This document shows positions 1 to 9,248 of a stretch of 64,000 nucleotides of DNA, piece after piece; positions within the stretch are counted from its first letter, which is position 1, and every line of letters starts with the position of its first letter. Source of the stretch: JAWLHJ01 sp039587535 (GTDB lineage Bacteria > Gemmatimonadota > Gemmatimonadetes > Longimicrobiales > Gaopeijiaceae). Where the stretch lies: positions 28,369 to 92,368 of the forward strand of contig JBDHIF010000010.1 in assembly GCA_039587535.1 (NCBI GenBank). The letters run 5' to 3'. Made by a program: the position numbers and the translations under genes. The notes beneath the pieces are model-generated. The model saw only the letters and a list, made by a program, of their open reading frames with translations, made no database searches and had not been told where the DNA came from.

Positions 1-1291
1 AGCTCACGGCCAAGCTCCTGGTGGGGATGGCCATGAGGAGGGCCCCCACGCCGAAAAGGCCTGCGCCCCAACGAGCGGCGCTCGGAACAGCTCTTCGTGC
101 TCGATCTTCGGCGCTGGACCGCAGCGTGGCGAGCCTCGGCGACACCGATGCCGCTTCCAGGGCTGGTGGGATCGTCGCCAGTAAGGTGGCACCCAGGCCC
201 AGGAGGAATCCCTTCGCCAGGACCCACGGGTCCACCCCGACCCCTTCGACGGACACGCTGAAGTAGAGGTCGTTGATCGTTCGCGTCACCAACCGCACCA
301 GTCCCCTGCCCAGCACCGTGCCCAGGGCCACGCCCAGCACCCCACCCGCCGCACCGATCCAGGCCGCCTCCCTCAGCACCATGCGGAGGAGCTCGTCCCG
401 GCGGACGCCCAGAGCCCGAAGGCGACCCAACAGCGCCCGTCGCTGGACTACCGAGAAGGTCATGGCGTTGTAGATGAGGAACATCCCGAAGATCAAGGCC
501 AGGAGGCTGAGGGCCGTGAGATTCAGGTCGAACGCACTGATCATCCCCGCCATGGTGTCGGCGCGAGCACCCGCGGTCTCCAAGCGCACGCCGTCGGGAA
601 GCGCTTCGCGGACCACACGCTCCATGCGCGCTCCATCGGCTCCATCCGGGAGCCTGAGGTCGATTCGCGTGAGCAGACCGCGTGCGTCACCCATGTCCTG
701 AGCGCTTGCCAGGTCTACGAGCAGAACGTCGCTGAGCCCGATCTTCGCCAGCCGGTCTTCAGGACTGAGGGTCCCGGCGACCACCAGCGGATAGGTTCGA
801 CCCTCCAGCGCGAACGCGAGTGTGTCCCCGGCGCCCACGCCGGCCGCGGCCGCGGTCTCGGCCGACAGGACGACGGCATACGGGACCGTCATGAAGTCCG
901 AGACCTCGAGATCCGATGCCGAACCTGTCACGTAGGGGCGAAAGGGGCCCTCCGAAAGAGGATCCACCCCGAGAAGTGTGAGCGCGCGACCCGGCAGATC
1001 CGGTGAAGCGCCCACACGCTCCAGCACCGGCGCGGCCTCCCGCAGCCCCACTTGGATGCGCAGCTCGGCGAGGAGAGCATCGTCCACCGTTCCGAGATCG
1101 CTCACCACCTGGTGCGTGGCCCGGCCGGAGACCGTCTCTGCGGAGATCTGGAAGCCGGTACGGGCACTCTGAATCGCGAGATCGATGGCGACGACCACGG
1201 CGACGCCGAGGGCGACGCCCAGCACCGAGAGGATCAGCTGCGTACGGTGCCCCATCAGGTGCCGGAGGCTCGAGCGCGTGAGGAGCTTCAC
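1..1291 (-). CDS. ABC transporter permease, FtsX/MacB type (partial, 3' end outside window)
   Basis: This is the inner-membrane permease partner of the adjacent ATPase, of the FtsX/MacB superfamily that works on lipoproteins, lipids or efflux substrates. Reading starts at a GTG (1291-1289) whose last bases overlap the TGA of the ATPase gene (GTGA), which fixes the start. An N-terminal membrane helix lies at about residues 18-40, followed by a roughly 220-residue extracytoplasmic MacB-PCD-like domain. Three FtsX helices follow, and a further hydrophobic segment begins just before the window edge. That extra segment suggests a two-FtsX-domain permease of about 800 residues rather than a 400-residue MacB. 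The substrate cannot be told. At least 430 codons are present and the frame is open to base 1. Confidence 0.85.
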   Translation of the reverse strand, partial: MKLLTRSSLRHLMGHRTQLILSVLGVALGVAVVVAIDLAIQSARTGFQISAETVSGRATHQVVSDLGTVDDALLAELRIQVGLREAAPVLERVGASPDLPGRALTLLGVDPLSEGPFRPYVTGSASDLEVSDFMTVPYAVVLSAETAAAAGVGAGDTLAFALEGRTYPLVVAGTLSPEDRLAKIGLSDVLLVDLASAQDMGDARGLLTRIDLRLPDGADGARMERVVREALPDGVRLETAGARADTMAGMISAFDLNLTALSLLALIFGMFLIYNAMTFSVVQRRALLGRLRALGVRRDELLRMVLREAAWIGAAGGVLGVALGTVLGRGLVRLVTRTINDLYFSVSVEGVGVDPWVLAKGFLLGLGATLLATIPPALEAASVSPRLATLRSSAEDRARRAVPSAARWGAGLFGVGALLMAIPTRSLAVS

Positions 1292-1980
1292 GGCGCGTCC
1301 GGCACGACCTGGCCATGACGGACCCTCAGGATGCGATCCATCCGACCCGCGAGATCACGGGCATGGGTCACCACGACGAGGGTCAGCCCGTCCTGTGCGA
1401 CCAGATCGTCCAGCAGGGCCACCACCCGCTCGCCGGTCTCCTCGTCCAGGTTCCCCGTGGGCTCGTCCGCCAGCACGACCTTCGGCCGGTGCACGATGGC
1501 CCGCGCCACGGCCACCCGCTGCTGCTCACCGCCCGACAACCGGTCCGGGTACGTCTCCGCTCTGGATGCGAGACCTACAGCGTCGAGAAGCCCGAGCGCG
1601 CGGTCGCGCCCACTGCTCCCCCGCCCCTCCCCGGTCAACTCCAGCGGGAGCAGAAGATTCTCCAGGACGGTGAGGGTGGGGATGAGGTTGAAAAACTGGA
1701 ACACGAAGCCCAGATGCTCCCGCCGGAACAGGGTCCGGTCACGCTCCGATCGTGCGGTCAGCTCCACACCGCCCACGCGAACCACACCCTGGTCCGGGCG
1801 GTCGATGCCGCTAATGAGATTTAGGAGCGTCGACTTGCCTGAGCCCGAGGGCCCCAGAACGGCCACCCTCTCTCCGCGATCGACGTGGACATCGACCCCG
1901 GCCAGCACGACGTGATCCTCATCGCCCTCCCGGTATCCCTTGTGCACGTCGAGAAGCTCGATGGCCGGCCGTGCGGTCAT
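1288..1980 (-). CDS. ABC transporter ATP-binding protein (LolD/MacB family)
   Basis: This cytoplasmic ATPase powers the neighbouring FtsX-type permease. The 230 residues form one complete nucleotide-binding domain: Walker A GPSGSGKST at 43-51, a Q-loop near 95 (FVFQFFNL), signature LSGGEQQR at 148-155, Walker B VVLADEP at 168-174 and the H-loop histidine at 206. The FQFFNLIPTLTVLENLLLP stretch is typical of the LolD/MacB/FtsE branch. The start lies 27 bp after the greA stop, and the stop overlaps the permease start by 4 nt, so the three genes probably form one transcript. The family is certain; export of lipoproteins versus another substrate is not. Confidence 0.93.
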   Translation of the reverse strand: MTARPAIELLDVHKGYREGDEDHVVLAGVDVHVDRGERVAVLGPSGSGKSTLLNLISGIDRPDQGVVRVGGVELTARSERDRTLFRREHLGFVFQFFNLIPTLTVLENLLLPLELTGEGRGSSGRDRALGLLDAVGLASRAETYPDRLSGGEQQRVAVARAIVHRPKVVLADEPTGNLDEETGERVVALLDDLVAQDGLTLVVVTHARDLAGRMDRILRVRHGQVVPDAP

Positions 1981-2007
1981 GAATCCTCCGGTTCCGGAGG
2001 CCGCGGG

Positions 2008-2493
2008 TCAGCGCCCTCCGCCCTCTAGCTGTTGGGGCAGGGTGAGAAGAGTCAGCACTCTGTACTGTCGGGTACCCGCAGGGAGAGCGATCGTGACCTC
2101 TTCGCCCTCGCCAGCGCCCATGAGGCCACGCCCGATGGGAGACGCCAGAGACACCTGACCGGCGTCGAGATCGATGAAGTCGCCCGCTGTGATCGTGAAC
2201 TCGTACTCCTCGTCGCCGTCCACGTCGAGGACGGTGACCCGAGACCCGAAGCCGACCTTGTCGTACGCCATGTCCGACACGTCGATCTTCGACAACTCGG
2301 ACATTCGCGAAGTGAGATGATTGAGCCGCGCTTCGACGAAGGACTGGCGCTCCTTGGCCGACTTGTACTCGGAGTTCTCGCGGAGATCTCCGTGTTCCAT
2401 CGCGATCTTGATCTGCTCCGGCAGCTCCACGTTCAGCTCGTGGGTCAAACGCTCGATCTCGTCTTCGATTTTCTGTCGGATCTGTTCCAGCAT
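2008..2493 (-). CDS. greA: Transcription elongation factor GreA
   Basis: GreA rescues backtracked RNA polymerase by stimulating cleavage of the nascent RNA through its secondary channel. The 161-residue product (the family is usually about 158) has the N-terminal antiparallel coiled coil (about 1-75) with the acidic tip region ending in GDLRENSEY, and a C-terminal FKBP-like domain with the SPIGRGLMG motif. I chose ATG 2493 because the family starts here and GAGGTG sits 5 nt upstream; the longer open frame to 2583 is not supported. It is first in a leftward unit with the ABC transporter genes and divergent from the SPOR protein gene. Confidence 0.95.
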   Translation of the reverse strand: MLEQIRQKIEDEIERLTHELNVELPEQIKIAMEHGDLRENSEYKSAKERQSFVEARLNHLTSRMSELSKIDVSDMAYDKVGFGSRVTVLDVDGDEEYEFTITAGDFIDLDAGQVSLASPIGRGLMGAGEGEEVTIALPAGTRQYRVLTLLTLPQQLEGGGR

Positions 2494-2711
2494 GGAGCAC
2501 CTCGCCGGTCGGGGCGCGGAAGGGCGGCTGAGTCGGGGAAAGCAAGCCGCCGTCCCGGACATGGGCCAGGGCGGCGGCGACATGAACGATATGAACGGCG
2601 ACGCCCGGACGGAAGCCGTCCGGGAGTTCGGGTGAGCCGTCCTCGCTGGCCGTGCGCCCGGGGAAGCTTACCTTTCCGTTTCCCTTGCCAGGCGCCCCTC
2701 CGGAGTACCGC

Positions 2712-4217
2712 GTGACTGCCCACCAAGACCCCCGAGCGTACGACGAATCCGACCGGCGTGACCAGACCCGGACGGGCCATCAGGATCCGACCCCGGACGG
2801 TCCCCTCGACGTGGAATGGACCCCGTTCGATCCGGGTGAGGCTCCGGAGCTGCCGTCTTCCGTCGACGGTGCCGGAAGAGTCGTGGCGATGGTCGCCTCC
2901 ACGGAGCTCGTGGGCGCGGGATGGGCCACGGCCGTGGCTTCGGAGCTCGCACGCGTTTGGGCCGCCCAGAGACCCGGGGTGGTCCTGGTGGACACGGACC
3001 TCGAGCGGCCTCAGCTCCACCATGCAGCCCGGGTCGATAATTCCCTTGGCCTGGCCGAGGTCCTCCGCGGCGAGGCGCCGGTCGGCGACGCCACCCGGGT
3101 CGTCGAGGAGGACCGGCTCTTCTGTGTCCCTGCAGGGAACGCCTCCGAGCAGCCGGATGCCGCGTTCGTACCCGGCCGATGGGACCGCCTCTGCAAGGCG
3201 TTCTCGGACGCGGGCGTCACGGTGGTGGCTTACGTGCCCGTCCAGGCGGCTTGGTTGGACACCGTCGTCGACACCGCGACAGACGTCGTCATCCTGACGG
3301 AGCAGAACCGGCGACTGCAGTGGCCGAACCGGGACGGCGCGCCCCCGTTGCGTGCCGTGCTGGGTCCCATGTTGCCCAAGGCTTCGCCTCCCGAGATCCC
3401 CACGGCGGCCCGGACGGGCCCGCCCGACCCCCTGACGGCCGCCGGAGTCCAGGATGCGACGAAGGCGGCGCCGTTGGGCAGCGGCACAGCTGGCGTGACC
3501 ACGGATTCGCCTCCTGCGGGCCCACGGGTCGAGCGGGCGGACGCGCGCGTCCGGCAGGGTCGCCGCCGCAAGGTCGCGACGATCCTGGTCGTGGCCGCCG
3601 CCATGATGGTCTGGGCCATCTCCCGACCCGGCGGGGGCCCCGAAGCCACCGAAAGCGCCGGGCCACCTGCCGAGGACGCCGGCGCACGCGCGGAGGTCCC
3701 ACCCGCGCCCTCGACAGCACGGCCCGTTTCGCCGACCGCGAGCTTCTCCGTAGCCGTCGGATCCTACGTCGACGGGACCCGAGCCGAGCAGGAAGTGTCC
3801 CGATTGGGAACGAGGTTCCCCGAGGCCTCGTGGATGGTGGCGCCCGTCGAGGTGGCCGGCACCGTGTATCACCGTGTGGTGGGCGGGCTCCTTCCCGACT
3901 CAGCCGCGGCCACGGGAATGGCGAGCGAGCTCGTCCAAGGCGGCGTCTCCGACTGGGTCATCCGCCGATCGGGCTGGGTGGTGGAGCTGGGGGTGTGGGA
4001 CTCACCCGATGAAGCCGAGCGCCAGCGCGCCGAAGCACGAGCGGAAGGGATTCCAGCCTACGTGTCTCGATTCCAGCAGGCGGACGGCTCCGTTGGCTAC
4101 GCCGTATACGCCGGAGCCTACTCCGGCGAGGCGGAAGCCGAGTATCTCCTCGACAGAGCGCGCGAGACCGGAGTGGAGGCGCACGTCGTCCCGAGGGTGG
4201 GACGCCCCTCATCCTGA
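2712..4217 (+). CDS. SPOR-domain membrane protein with degenerate ParA/BY-kinase-like domain
   Basis: The 501-residue product has an N-terminal ParA/BY-kinase-like alpha/beta domain (about 55-215), a proline-rich linker, one membrane helix (about 288-304) and two SPOR-like repeats (about 350-405 and 425-495). SPOR domains bind denuded septal peptidoglycan, so a cell-envelope or division role is likely. The A'-like motif VVLVDTDLERP (90-100) is kept, but the P-loop position reads VASTELVGAGWAT with no lysine, so ATP hydrolysis is doubtful. I chose GTG 2712, preceded by CGGAG, over GTG 2652, which has no ribosome site. The gene is divergent from greA and convergent with nadB. The exact function is unknown. 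Confidence 0.75.
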   Translation: MTAHQDPRAYDESDRRDQTRTGHQDPTPDGPLDVEWTPFDPGEAPELPSSVDGAGRVVAMVASTELVGAGWATAVASELARVWAAQRPGVVLVDTDLERPQLHHAARVDNSLGLAEVLRGEAPVGDATRVVEEDRLFCVPAGNASEQPDAAFVPGRWDRLCKAFSDAGVTVVAYVPVQAAWLDTVVDTATDVVILTEQNRRLQWPNRDGAPPLRAVLGPMLPKASPPEIPTAARTGPPDPLTAAGVQDATKAAPLGSGTAGVTTDSPPAGPRVERADARVRQGRRRKVATILVVAAAMMVWAISRPGGGPEATESAGPPAEDAGARAEVPPAPSTARPVSPTASFSVAVGSYVDGTRAEQEVSRLGTRFPEASWMVAPVEVAGTVYHRVVGGLLPDSAAATGMASELVQGGVSDWVIRRSGWVVELGVWDSPDEAERQRAEARAEGIPAYVSRFQQADGSVGYAVYAGAYSGEAEAEYLLDRARETGVEAHVVPRVGRPSS

Positions 4218-4271
4218 GGATGTCGAGCAGCGGGGCTGGAATGAGGTTCCGCCCGGCGTCCCGGAAGCGAC

Positions 4272-5822
4272 CTAGCTCGCCCGGAAGATAATGTGGCGGC
4301 GCCAGCGCTCGTCCGGAGCCGGGTGATCCTCCCGGTAGTGCGCGCCCCTCGACTCCTCCCGCTCCAAGGCCGCTTCGGTGGCCATCGCGGCGCAGGTGAG
4401 GAGTGCCCCGAGCTCATAGTCCTCGACGGTCTCGGGATCGCGGCCGACGGCTCGCCATCCGCGGACGCGCGCCGCGGCCCTCGCCAGTCCCTCCCCTGTC
4501 CGCACGATGCCGACGTCCCGCCACATCAGCGTCTGTAGCGCTTCCCGGGTCGCCGGACCGCCGGCGGCCTCGCCCGTGGCAAGGGAGCGGGCCCCTGGGT
4601 GAGGATCCGGCGGATCCGGCAGGGGCGCCGGGGGGTCGACGATCCGCTGCACGGCCCGGTGTGCGAAAACGACGGTCTCCAGAAGAGAGTTCGAGGCGAG
4701 GCGATTTGCGCCGTGCACGCCGGTGCACGCCACCTCGCCCACGGCGAACAGCCCGGGCACGGTGGTCTCCCCCCAAGTGTTGGTGCGGATCCCGCCCATG
4801 GTGTAGTGCGCCGCCGGCGACACCGGGATGCGATCCCGCGCCATGTCCAGCCCGGCCTCGAGGCAGGTCGTGTAGATGTTCGGAAAGCGAGCAGCCAACC
4901 ACCCCGCGTCACGGCCCGTAGCGTCGAGTAGGACATGGTCGCTGTCGGTCTTCAGCATCTCGCTGAGCGCCGCGCGCGCGACAATGTCCCGGCTGGCGAG
5001 CTCGGCCCGCTCGGGCGCGTAGCTGGGCATGAAGCGCTCGCCACGCGTGTTGAAGAGGAGCGCTCCCTCGCCGCGCACGGCTTCGGAGATGAGGAACACG
5101 GGATGCCCCGGGAGCACCAGCGCCGTCGGGTGGAACTGGGTGAACTCCATGTCCATGATGTCTGCCCCGGCTTCGTAGGCCAGAGAAACACCATCACCCG
5201 TTGAGACGGGGGGATTCGTCGTGGTACGGTACATGCGCCCCGCCCCACCCGTGGCGAGCACGACCACCGGAGCGGCATAGGTCCGGTGGATCCCCTCCCG
5301 GTGGAAGAAGACCTCGACGCCGACGGCCTGGCCGTCGCGCTTCACGATCCGACTGGCCGAGGCGTGCTCGAGCACCGTACCCCGCTGCCGAGCCAGGGAG
5401 GACAACGACAGCTCGATCTCCAGTCCCGTCGAGTCGCCCCGGGCATGGAGGATGCGCGCCTTCGAGTGGGCCGCCTCGCGCCCGAGCTCGACCTCTCCGT
5501 CCGCAGTGTCGAACCGGACTCCGTAACGAACCAGGTCCGCGACCCGGTCGGCCGCCTCGTAGCAGAGGATGCGCGCCGCCGCTTCGTCCACCAATCCGGC
5601 TCCGGACTCGAGCGTGTCCTTCAGGTGGAGGCTCGGATCGTCGCCAGGGCCCACCGCCGCCGCGATTCCGCCCTGCGCGTAGCGGGTGGATGCCTCCTCG
5701 ATTCCGCCCTTCGTGACCACGAGCACCCGTCCCGGGGCTGCGAGAGCCGCGTAAAGGCCCGCGATACCGGAGCCGACGACGATGAGATCGTACTCCGCCT
5801 CCGCGGCACGCGGGTGGCTCAA
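4272..5822 (-). CDS. nadB: L-aspartate oxidase
   Basis: NadB oxidises L-aspartate to iminoaspartate, the first step of de novo NAD synthesis, using FAD. The 516 residues match the family's usual length. Visible landmarks are the N-terminal dinucleotide-binding GSGIAGLYAAL, the substrate-loop STRYAQGGIAAA, the HYTMGGI region, and the FAD-binding FAVGEVACTGVHGANRLASNSLLE stretch. The C-terminal helical domain includes the usual LQTLMWRDVGIVR. The ATG overlaps the tyrS stop by 4 nt (ATGA), implying translational coupling. nadA and nadC are not in the window. Confidence 0.95.
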   Translation of the reverse strand: MSHPRAAEAEYDLIVVGSGIAGLYAALAAPGRVLVVTKGGIEEASTRYAQGGIAAAVGPGDDPSLHLKDTLESGAGLVDEAAARILCYEAADRVADLVRYGVRFDTADGEVELGREAAHSKARILHARGDSTGLEIELSLSSLARQRGTVLEHASASRIVKRDGQAVGVEVFFHREGIHRTYAAPVVVLATGGAGRMYRTTTNPPVSTGDGVSLAYEAGADIMDMEFTQFHPTALVLPGHPVFLISEAVRGEGALLFNTRGERFMPSYAPERAELASRDIVARAALSEMLKTDSDHVLLDATGRDAGWLAARFPNIYTTCLEAGLDMARDRIPVSPAAHYTMGGIRTNTWGETTVPGLFAVGEVACTGVHGANRLASNSLLETVVFAHRAVQRIVDPPAPLPDPPDPHPGARSLATGEAAGGPATREALQTLMWRDVGIVRTGEGLARAAARVRGWRAVGRDPETVEDYELGALLTCAAMATEAALEREESRGAHYREDHPAPDERWRRHIIFRAS

Positions 5823-7099
5823 GCCAGCAACTCCACGAGGTGGTAGCTGCGCTTCCCCTTCCTGAGCACCAGATAACGCCCGCCCAGGGAGCGCTCGGCC
5901 CGGACACGCGCGTGAACACCTTCCACCCGCTCGTTGTTGAGGTAGATCCCGCCACCCTCCAGCGAGCGACGTGCGTCCCCCTTCGAAGAGCCCAGGCCGG
6001 TATCCACCAGCAGGTCCACCACAGCCATCCCCTCTCCCTCGAAGGCAGAGCGCGGGAGCCGGGTCGAGGGAACATCGGCGAAGATCTCGGCGATCTCCGA
6101 AGACCCGAGGCCGTCGAGGCTCCCACCGAAGAGCGCGTCGGTCGCTCTGCGGGCTCCCGCGAGCCCCGATTCACCATGCACGCGGGCGGTGACTTCCTCC
6201 GCCAAGGCCTTTTGGGCGGCGCGCCGGTGGGGTTCGCGCTCGACCGCATCTTCCAGCTCGCCGATGCGGTCCCTGCTCATGAGCGTGAAGTACTTGAGGT
6301 AGCGCACCACGTCCGCGTCCTCGGTATTCACCCAGAACTGGTAGAAGGCGTAGGGCGAGGTGAGCTCCGGATCGAGCCACACGTTCCCTCCCTCGGACTT
6401 CCCGAACTTGGCCCCGGAAGCATTCGTCACCAGGGGCATCACCACACCGTATGCGCGATCGCCCTCCACGCGGCGCACCAGATCGATACCTGCGGTGATG
6501 TTCCCCCACTGGTCACTTCCGCCCATCTGGAGGGTGCACCCCTCGCGGCGATAGAGCTCTAGAAAGTCGAAAGACTGGAGCAGCGCGTAGCTGAACTCCG
6601 TGTAGGAGATCCCGGATTCCTCGTTCTCGAGCCGGCGCTTCACCGACTCCCGGGCCATCATCTGATTCACGGAGAAGTGCTTGCCGATGTCGCGGAGAAA
6701 CTCCACGAGCCTCAACCCTCCGAGCCAGTCGAGGTTGTTCCGCATCCGGGCCGCGTTGGAAACGCCCTCGAAATCGAGGAAGTGCTCGAGCTGGGCTCGA
6801 AGTCCCTCTGCGTTCTCGCCCACGGCCTCTGGCGTCAGAAGCTGACGCTCTGCGGTCTTCCCGGACGGATCTCCAATGAGACCCGTCCCGCCACCGACCA
6901 GCGCGATGGGGGTATGGCCCGCCCGCTGGAGGTGCACGAGCCCCATGATGACCAGCAGTGAGCCGACGTGCAGGCTGCGCGCCGTGGGATCGAAGCCGAT
7001 GTATCCCACGCGCGGACCCTCGGCGAGGTGCTCCTCGACGCCCTGGGTGGCATCCTGGAGAAGCCCGCGCCAGCGAAGCTCGTCAAGAAGAGAGGTCAT
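5819..7099 (-). CDS. tyrS: Tyrosyl-tRNA synthetase
   Basis: This class I synthetase charges tRNA-Tyr. The 426 residues carry the HIGH-like HVGSL at 44-48, the KMSKS-like KFGKS at 231-235, tyrosine-recognition residues in the QMGGSDQWGNI segment (191-201), and a C-terminal S4 RNA-binding domain from about 355. It is the TyrRS-type I form with KFGKS typical of bacteria. The start at ATG 7099 fits the family's MTSLLDELRWRGLL beginning, although no strong ribosome site is visible. It is followed by nadB with a 4-nt overlap. Confidence 0.96.
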   Translation of the reverse strand: MTSLLDELRWRGLLQDATQGVEEHLAEGPRVGYIGFDPTARSLHVGSLLVIMGLVHLQRAGHTPIALVGGGTGLIGDPSGKTAERQLLTPEAVGENAEGLRAQLEHFLDFEGVSNAARMRNNLDWLGGLRLVEFLRDIGKHFSVNQMMARESVKRRLENEESGISYTEFSYALLQSFDFLELYRREGCTLQMGGSDQWGNITAGIDLVRRVEGDRAYGVVMPLVTNASGAKFGKSEGGNVWLDPELTSPYAFYQFWVNTEDADVVRYLKYFTLMSRDRIGELEDAVEREPHRRAAQKALAEEVTARVHGESGLAGARRATDALFGGSLDGLGSSEIAEIFADVPSTRLPRSAFEGEGMAVVDLLVDTGLGSSKGDARRSLEGGGIYLNNERVEGVHARVRAERSLGGRYLVLRKGKRSYHLVELLA

Positions 7100-7182
7100 A
7101 GCACAGAGTGGGGCAGGAAGACACGGCGTAGACGCGTCCGAACGGTAGCGGGCGCCAGGGGACGGTCAAGCCCGGCGGACCC

Positions 7183-7725
7183 TCACCATCCGCCACGCAC
7201 ACGCGCACCCGACAGGTGGGCCTCGTGATGCGCACAATGCCAAGCATAGGAGTCCAACATGTCGTCCAACGTGACATCGCCGATCTCCGGATGCCTCAGC
7301 CTGCGGGCGAAATCCTCGGGCTCCATGGATCGCAACAGCATCACCCACCGGCCGTGCAGACTGTCGAGCAGCTCCAGCGAACCCTCGACCGGAGCCTCCC
7401 TGGCGTCGGCAAGTCGCGCCCAGGCATCCTGATCATAGGGCCGGATGGTCGGATGGTCCTCCGTCAGCGCCAGCCGGAACCTGCAATAGGCATTGAGATG
7501 CGAATCCGCCAGGTGGTGTGTGAGCTGCCGAACGGTCCATCCCCCTTCCCTGTAGGCAGTGTCCAGCTGCGCGGCGCTCAGGTCCGCGACGTGCGACCGC
7601 ACGCGGGCCGGGTGAGCCTCCAGAACGCCGATGCGCTCCGCTCGCTCCGCCGCGGAGAGGGGACGGCCTCGAGCTTCGAAGGGGCCCACGGGATACCGCG
7701 GGTCCCGGGGCGCGGGTTGGGTCAT
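7183..7725 (-). CDS. DinB-superfamily protein, YfiT/BstA-like putative metal-dependent thiol transferase
   Basis: The 180-residue four-helix-bundle protein resembles Bacillus YfiT/BstA, a metal-dependent bacillithiol S-transferase family. It begins with the family-typical RYPVGPFE and holds the expected metal histidines: H71 in LTHHLADSH, and H163 and H167 in WHCAHHEAH. I chose ATG 7725; longer in-frame starts at 7767 and 7878 add low-complexity sequence absent from relatives. It lies 83 bp upstream of tyrS on the same strand and is divergent from the plug protein gene. Whether this organism makes bacillithiol is unknown. Confidence 0.85.
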   Translation of the reverse strand: MTQPAPRDPRYPVGPFEARGRPLSAAERAERIGVLEAHPARVRSHVADLSAAQLDTAYREGGWTVRQLTHHLADSHLNAYCRFRLALTEDHPTIRPYDQDAWARLADAREAPVEGSLELLDSLHGRWVMLLRSMEPEDFARRLRHPEIGDVTLDDMLDSYAWHCAHHEAHLSGARVRGGW

Positions 7726-7860
7726 GGCTGCATCCGCCTCGGATGTGAGGGGTCGTGAAGATGTCATGATGCAACGGAACCGGACCCGGCGCGAGCGACG
7801 GGAACCGGAACCCGAGGACCGTGTACGTCCTTTGCGGGTCCCACCTGGCCGAGCAAGACG

Positions 7861-9183
7861 ATGAACTCTACCCCCCATCTGAGCCGAGGCCGCCGGGCCA
7901 ACCGAGTGGCTCCGCGACCGTCTCCGGTCCGCGTGGCTCCGTGTGGCAGGCGCCTACTTGTCGCTGTGCTGGCCTGCCTCACGGCCTTCGGGGCATCGAC
8001 GGGAGCGCTCCTCGCACAGGATCGAGCAGGCGAGCGGAGCAGCACGCCCGGAATCGTCCTTGGCCGGGTCGTGGACCAGGCAACCGGCACTCCGATCTCG
8101 GACGTGAGAATCAGGGTCGCGGAGACCGCGATCGAAGCCCTTTCCGATGATGGCGGCAGATTTCGCCTCCCGGACGTGCCGCCGGGCCAGCAAAGGCTGC
8201 TTCTCAGCCATCTCGCCTACGGTGAGCACGACCGCCTCGTGCTCGTACCGAATGCGGACCGGCTGATCCTGGAAGCACGTCTTTCCACGCAGGCGATCGA
8301 GCTGGCGCCCCTGCTGGTCGAGACCCTCACGGAGGTCGACCGACGTCAAGCGACCTCCGGCGCGCAGGTCAACGAAGTCGAGCGTCCCGCCATCGACCTG
8401 GCCCACCGTACCGGACGGAACCTGGGCGAAGTCCTGCGGCAGGAGATCCCGGGGGCCTCGTTGCGCGAAGGATGGTTCGGCGGCGCTTGCGTCGAGTTTC
8501 GCGGGGCCCGCTCCGGGACCGGACCGTGCCGTGAGCTCACGGTCTTCATGGATGGGGTGCGGATCGCCGAACCAGGGCTTCTGCTCGCGACCCTGTCGCC
8601 GAACGACGTCGAGAGCATGGAGATTCTTTCCGCTGCGGAAGCCGGAGCGCGGTACGGGAGCATCTCCGGGAATGGCGTCCTGCTCATCGAGACCCGACGA
8701 CCGCCTGGACCGGCGCGGCGCCGCGGCCCCCAACCCGCCGCACCCGAAAGCGCCTTCTTCGACTGGTCCGGAGAAGACCATCCGTACGCGTGGAAGGGGA
8801 CGTTCGTGAGGGCCTTCCTGGCGAACGCCCTCGGAGTCGGCGCGGGCCTGGTGCTCGCTCACCAGTGCATGTGGCGGACCGAAGCGGGATCATTGGGCCT
8901 GCGCACCCGCTGTGGCGGAGCGACGACCGCCGGGATCGGACTCGTGGCGCTGGGCCTGCCCGCCGTGGCGAGCGCTCTGGCCGCACGATGGGGCGGCGCC
9001 ACGGATCGTTCAGCCGGACGCATCACGCCCATGTCGCTCACGGCCGCCCTCGGTCTTGCATCCGGGTACATGCTCGTTATTCACGGTACGGACGGAAGCC
9101 AGGCGGCAGGCGCAGTGATGCTCGGGATGGGGGTACCCGTGCTAACGACCCTGGCCAACCGTATCTTCCGGTCGCTTCACTAG
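7861..9183 (+). CDS. Exported carboxypeptidase-regulatory/TonB-plug protein without a beta-barrel, with C-terminal membrane helices
   Basis: The 440-residue product has an N-terminal signal region (about 30-52), a CarboxypepD_reg-like fold (about 66-140; GRVVDQATGTPISDVRIRV) and a TonB-receptor plug-like domain (about 185-285; LTVFMDGVRI, LSPNDVESMEIL). There is no outer-membrane barrel. The last 125 residues instead contain about four hydrophobic segments (near 319-340, 360-382, 398-415 and 420-438). Plug domains normally fill a 22-strand barrel, so this architecture is odd. It precedes a lipoprotein and the SusC/SusD pair on the same strand, consistent with an envelope role. Function unknown. 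Confidence 0.75.
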   Translation: MNSTPHLSRGRRANRVAPRPSPVRVAPCGRRLLVAVLACLTAFGASTGALLAQDRAGERSSTPGIVLGRVVDQATGTPISDVRIRVAETAIEALSDDGGRFRLPDVPPGQQRLLLSHLAYGEHDRLVLVPNADRLILEARLSTQAIELAPLLVETLTEVDRRQATSGAQVNEVERPAIDLAHRTGRNLGEVLRQEIPGASLREGWFGGACVEFRGARSGTGPCRELTVFMDGVRIAEPGLLLATLSPNDVESMEILSAAEAGARYGSISGNGVLLIETRRPPGPARRRGPQPAAPESAFFDWSGEDHPYAWKGTFVRAFLANALGVGAGLVLAHQCMWRTEAGSLGLRTRCGGATTAGIGLVALGLPAVASALAARWGGATDRSAGRITPMSLTAALGLASGYMLVIHGTDGSQAAGAVMLGMGVPVLTTLANRIFRSLH

Positions 9184-9248
9184 ACCGGCCGACGCACCCC
9201 CGCTGGATCGTGCGATCGCTGGCACCTACCTCCAGTCCAAGGCATCCC

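Noticed and set aside
2445..3872. 475-residue minus-strand frame over the SPOR gene
   Set aside because: Composition is extremely rich in R, G and H, with no recognisable motif. The plus-strand frame carries SPOR repeats and a membrane helix.
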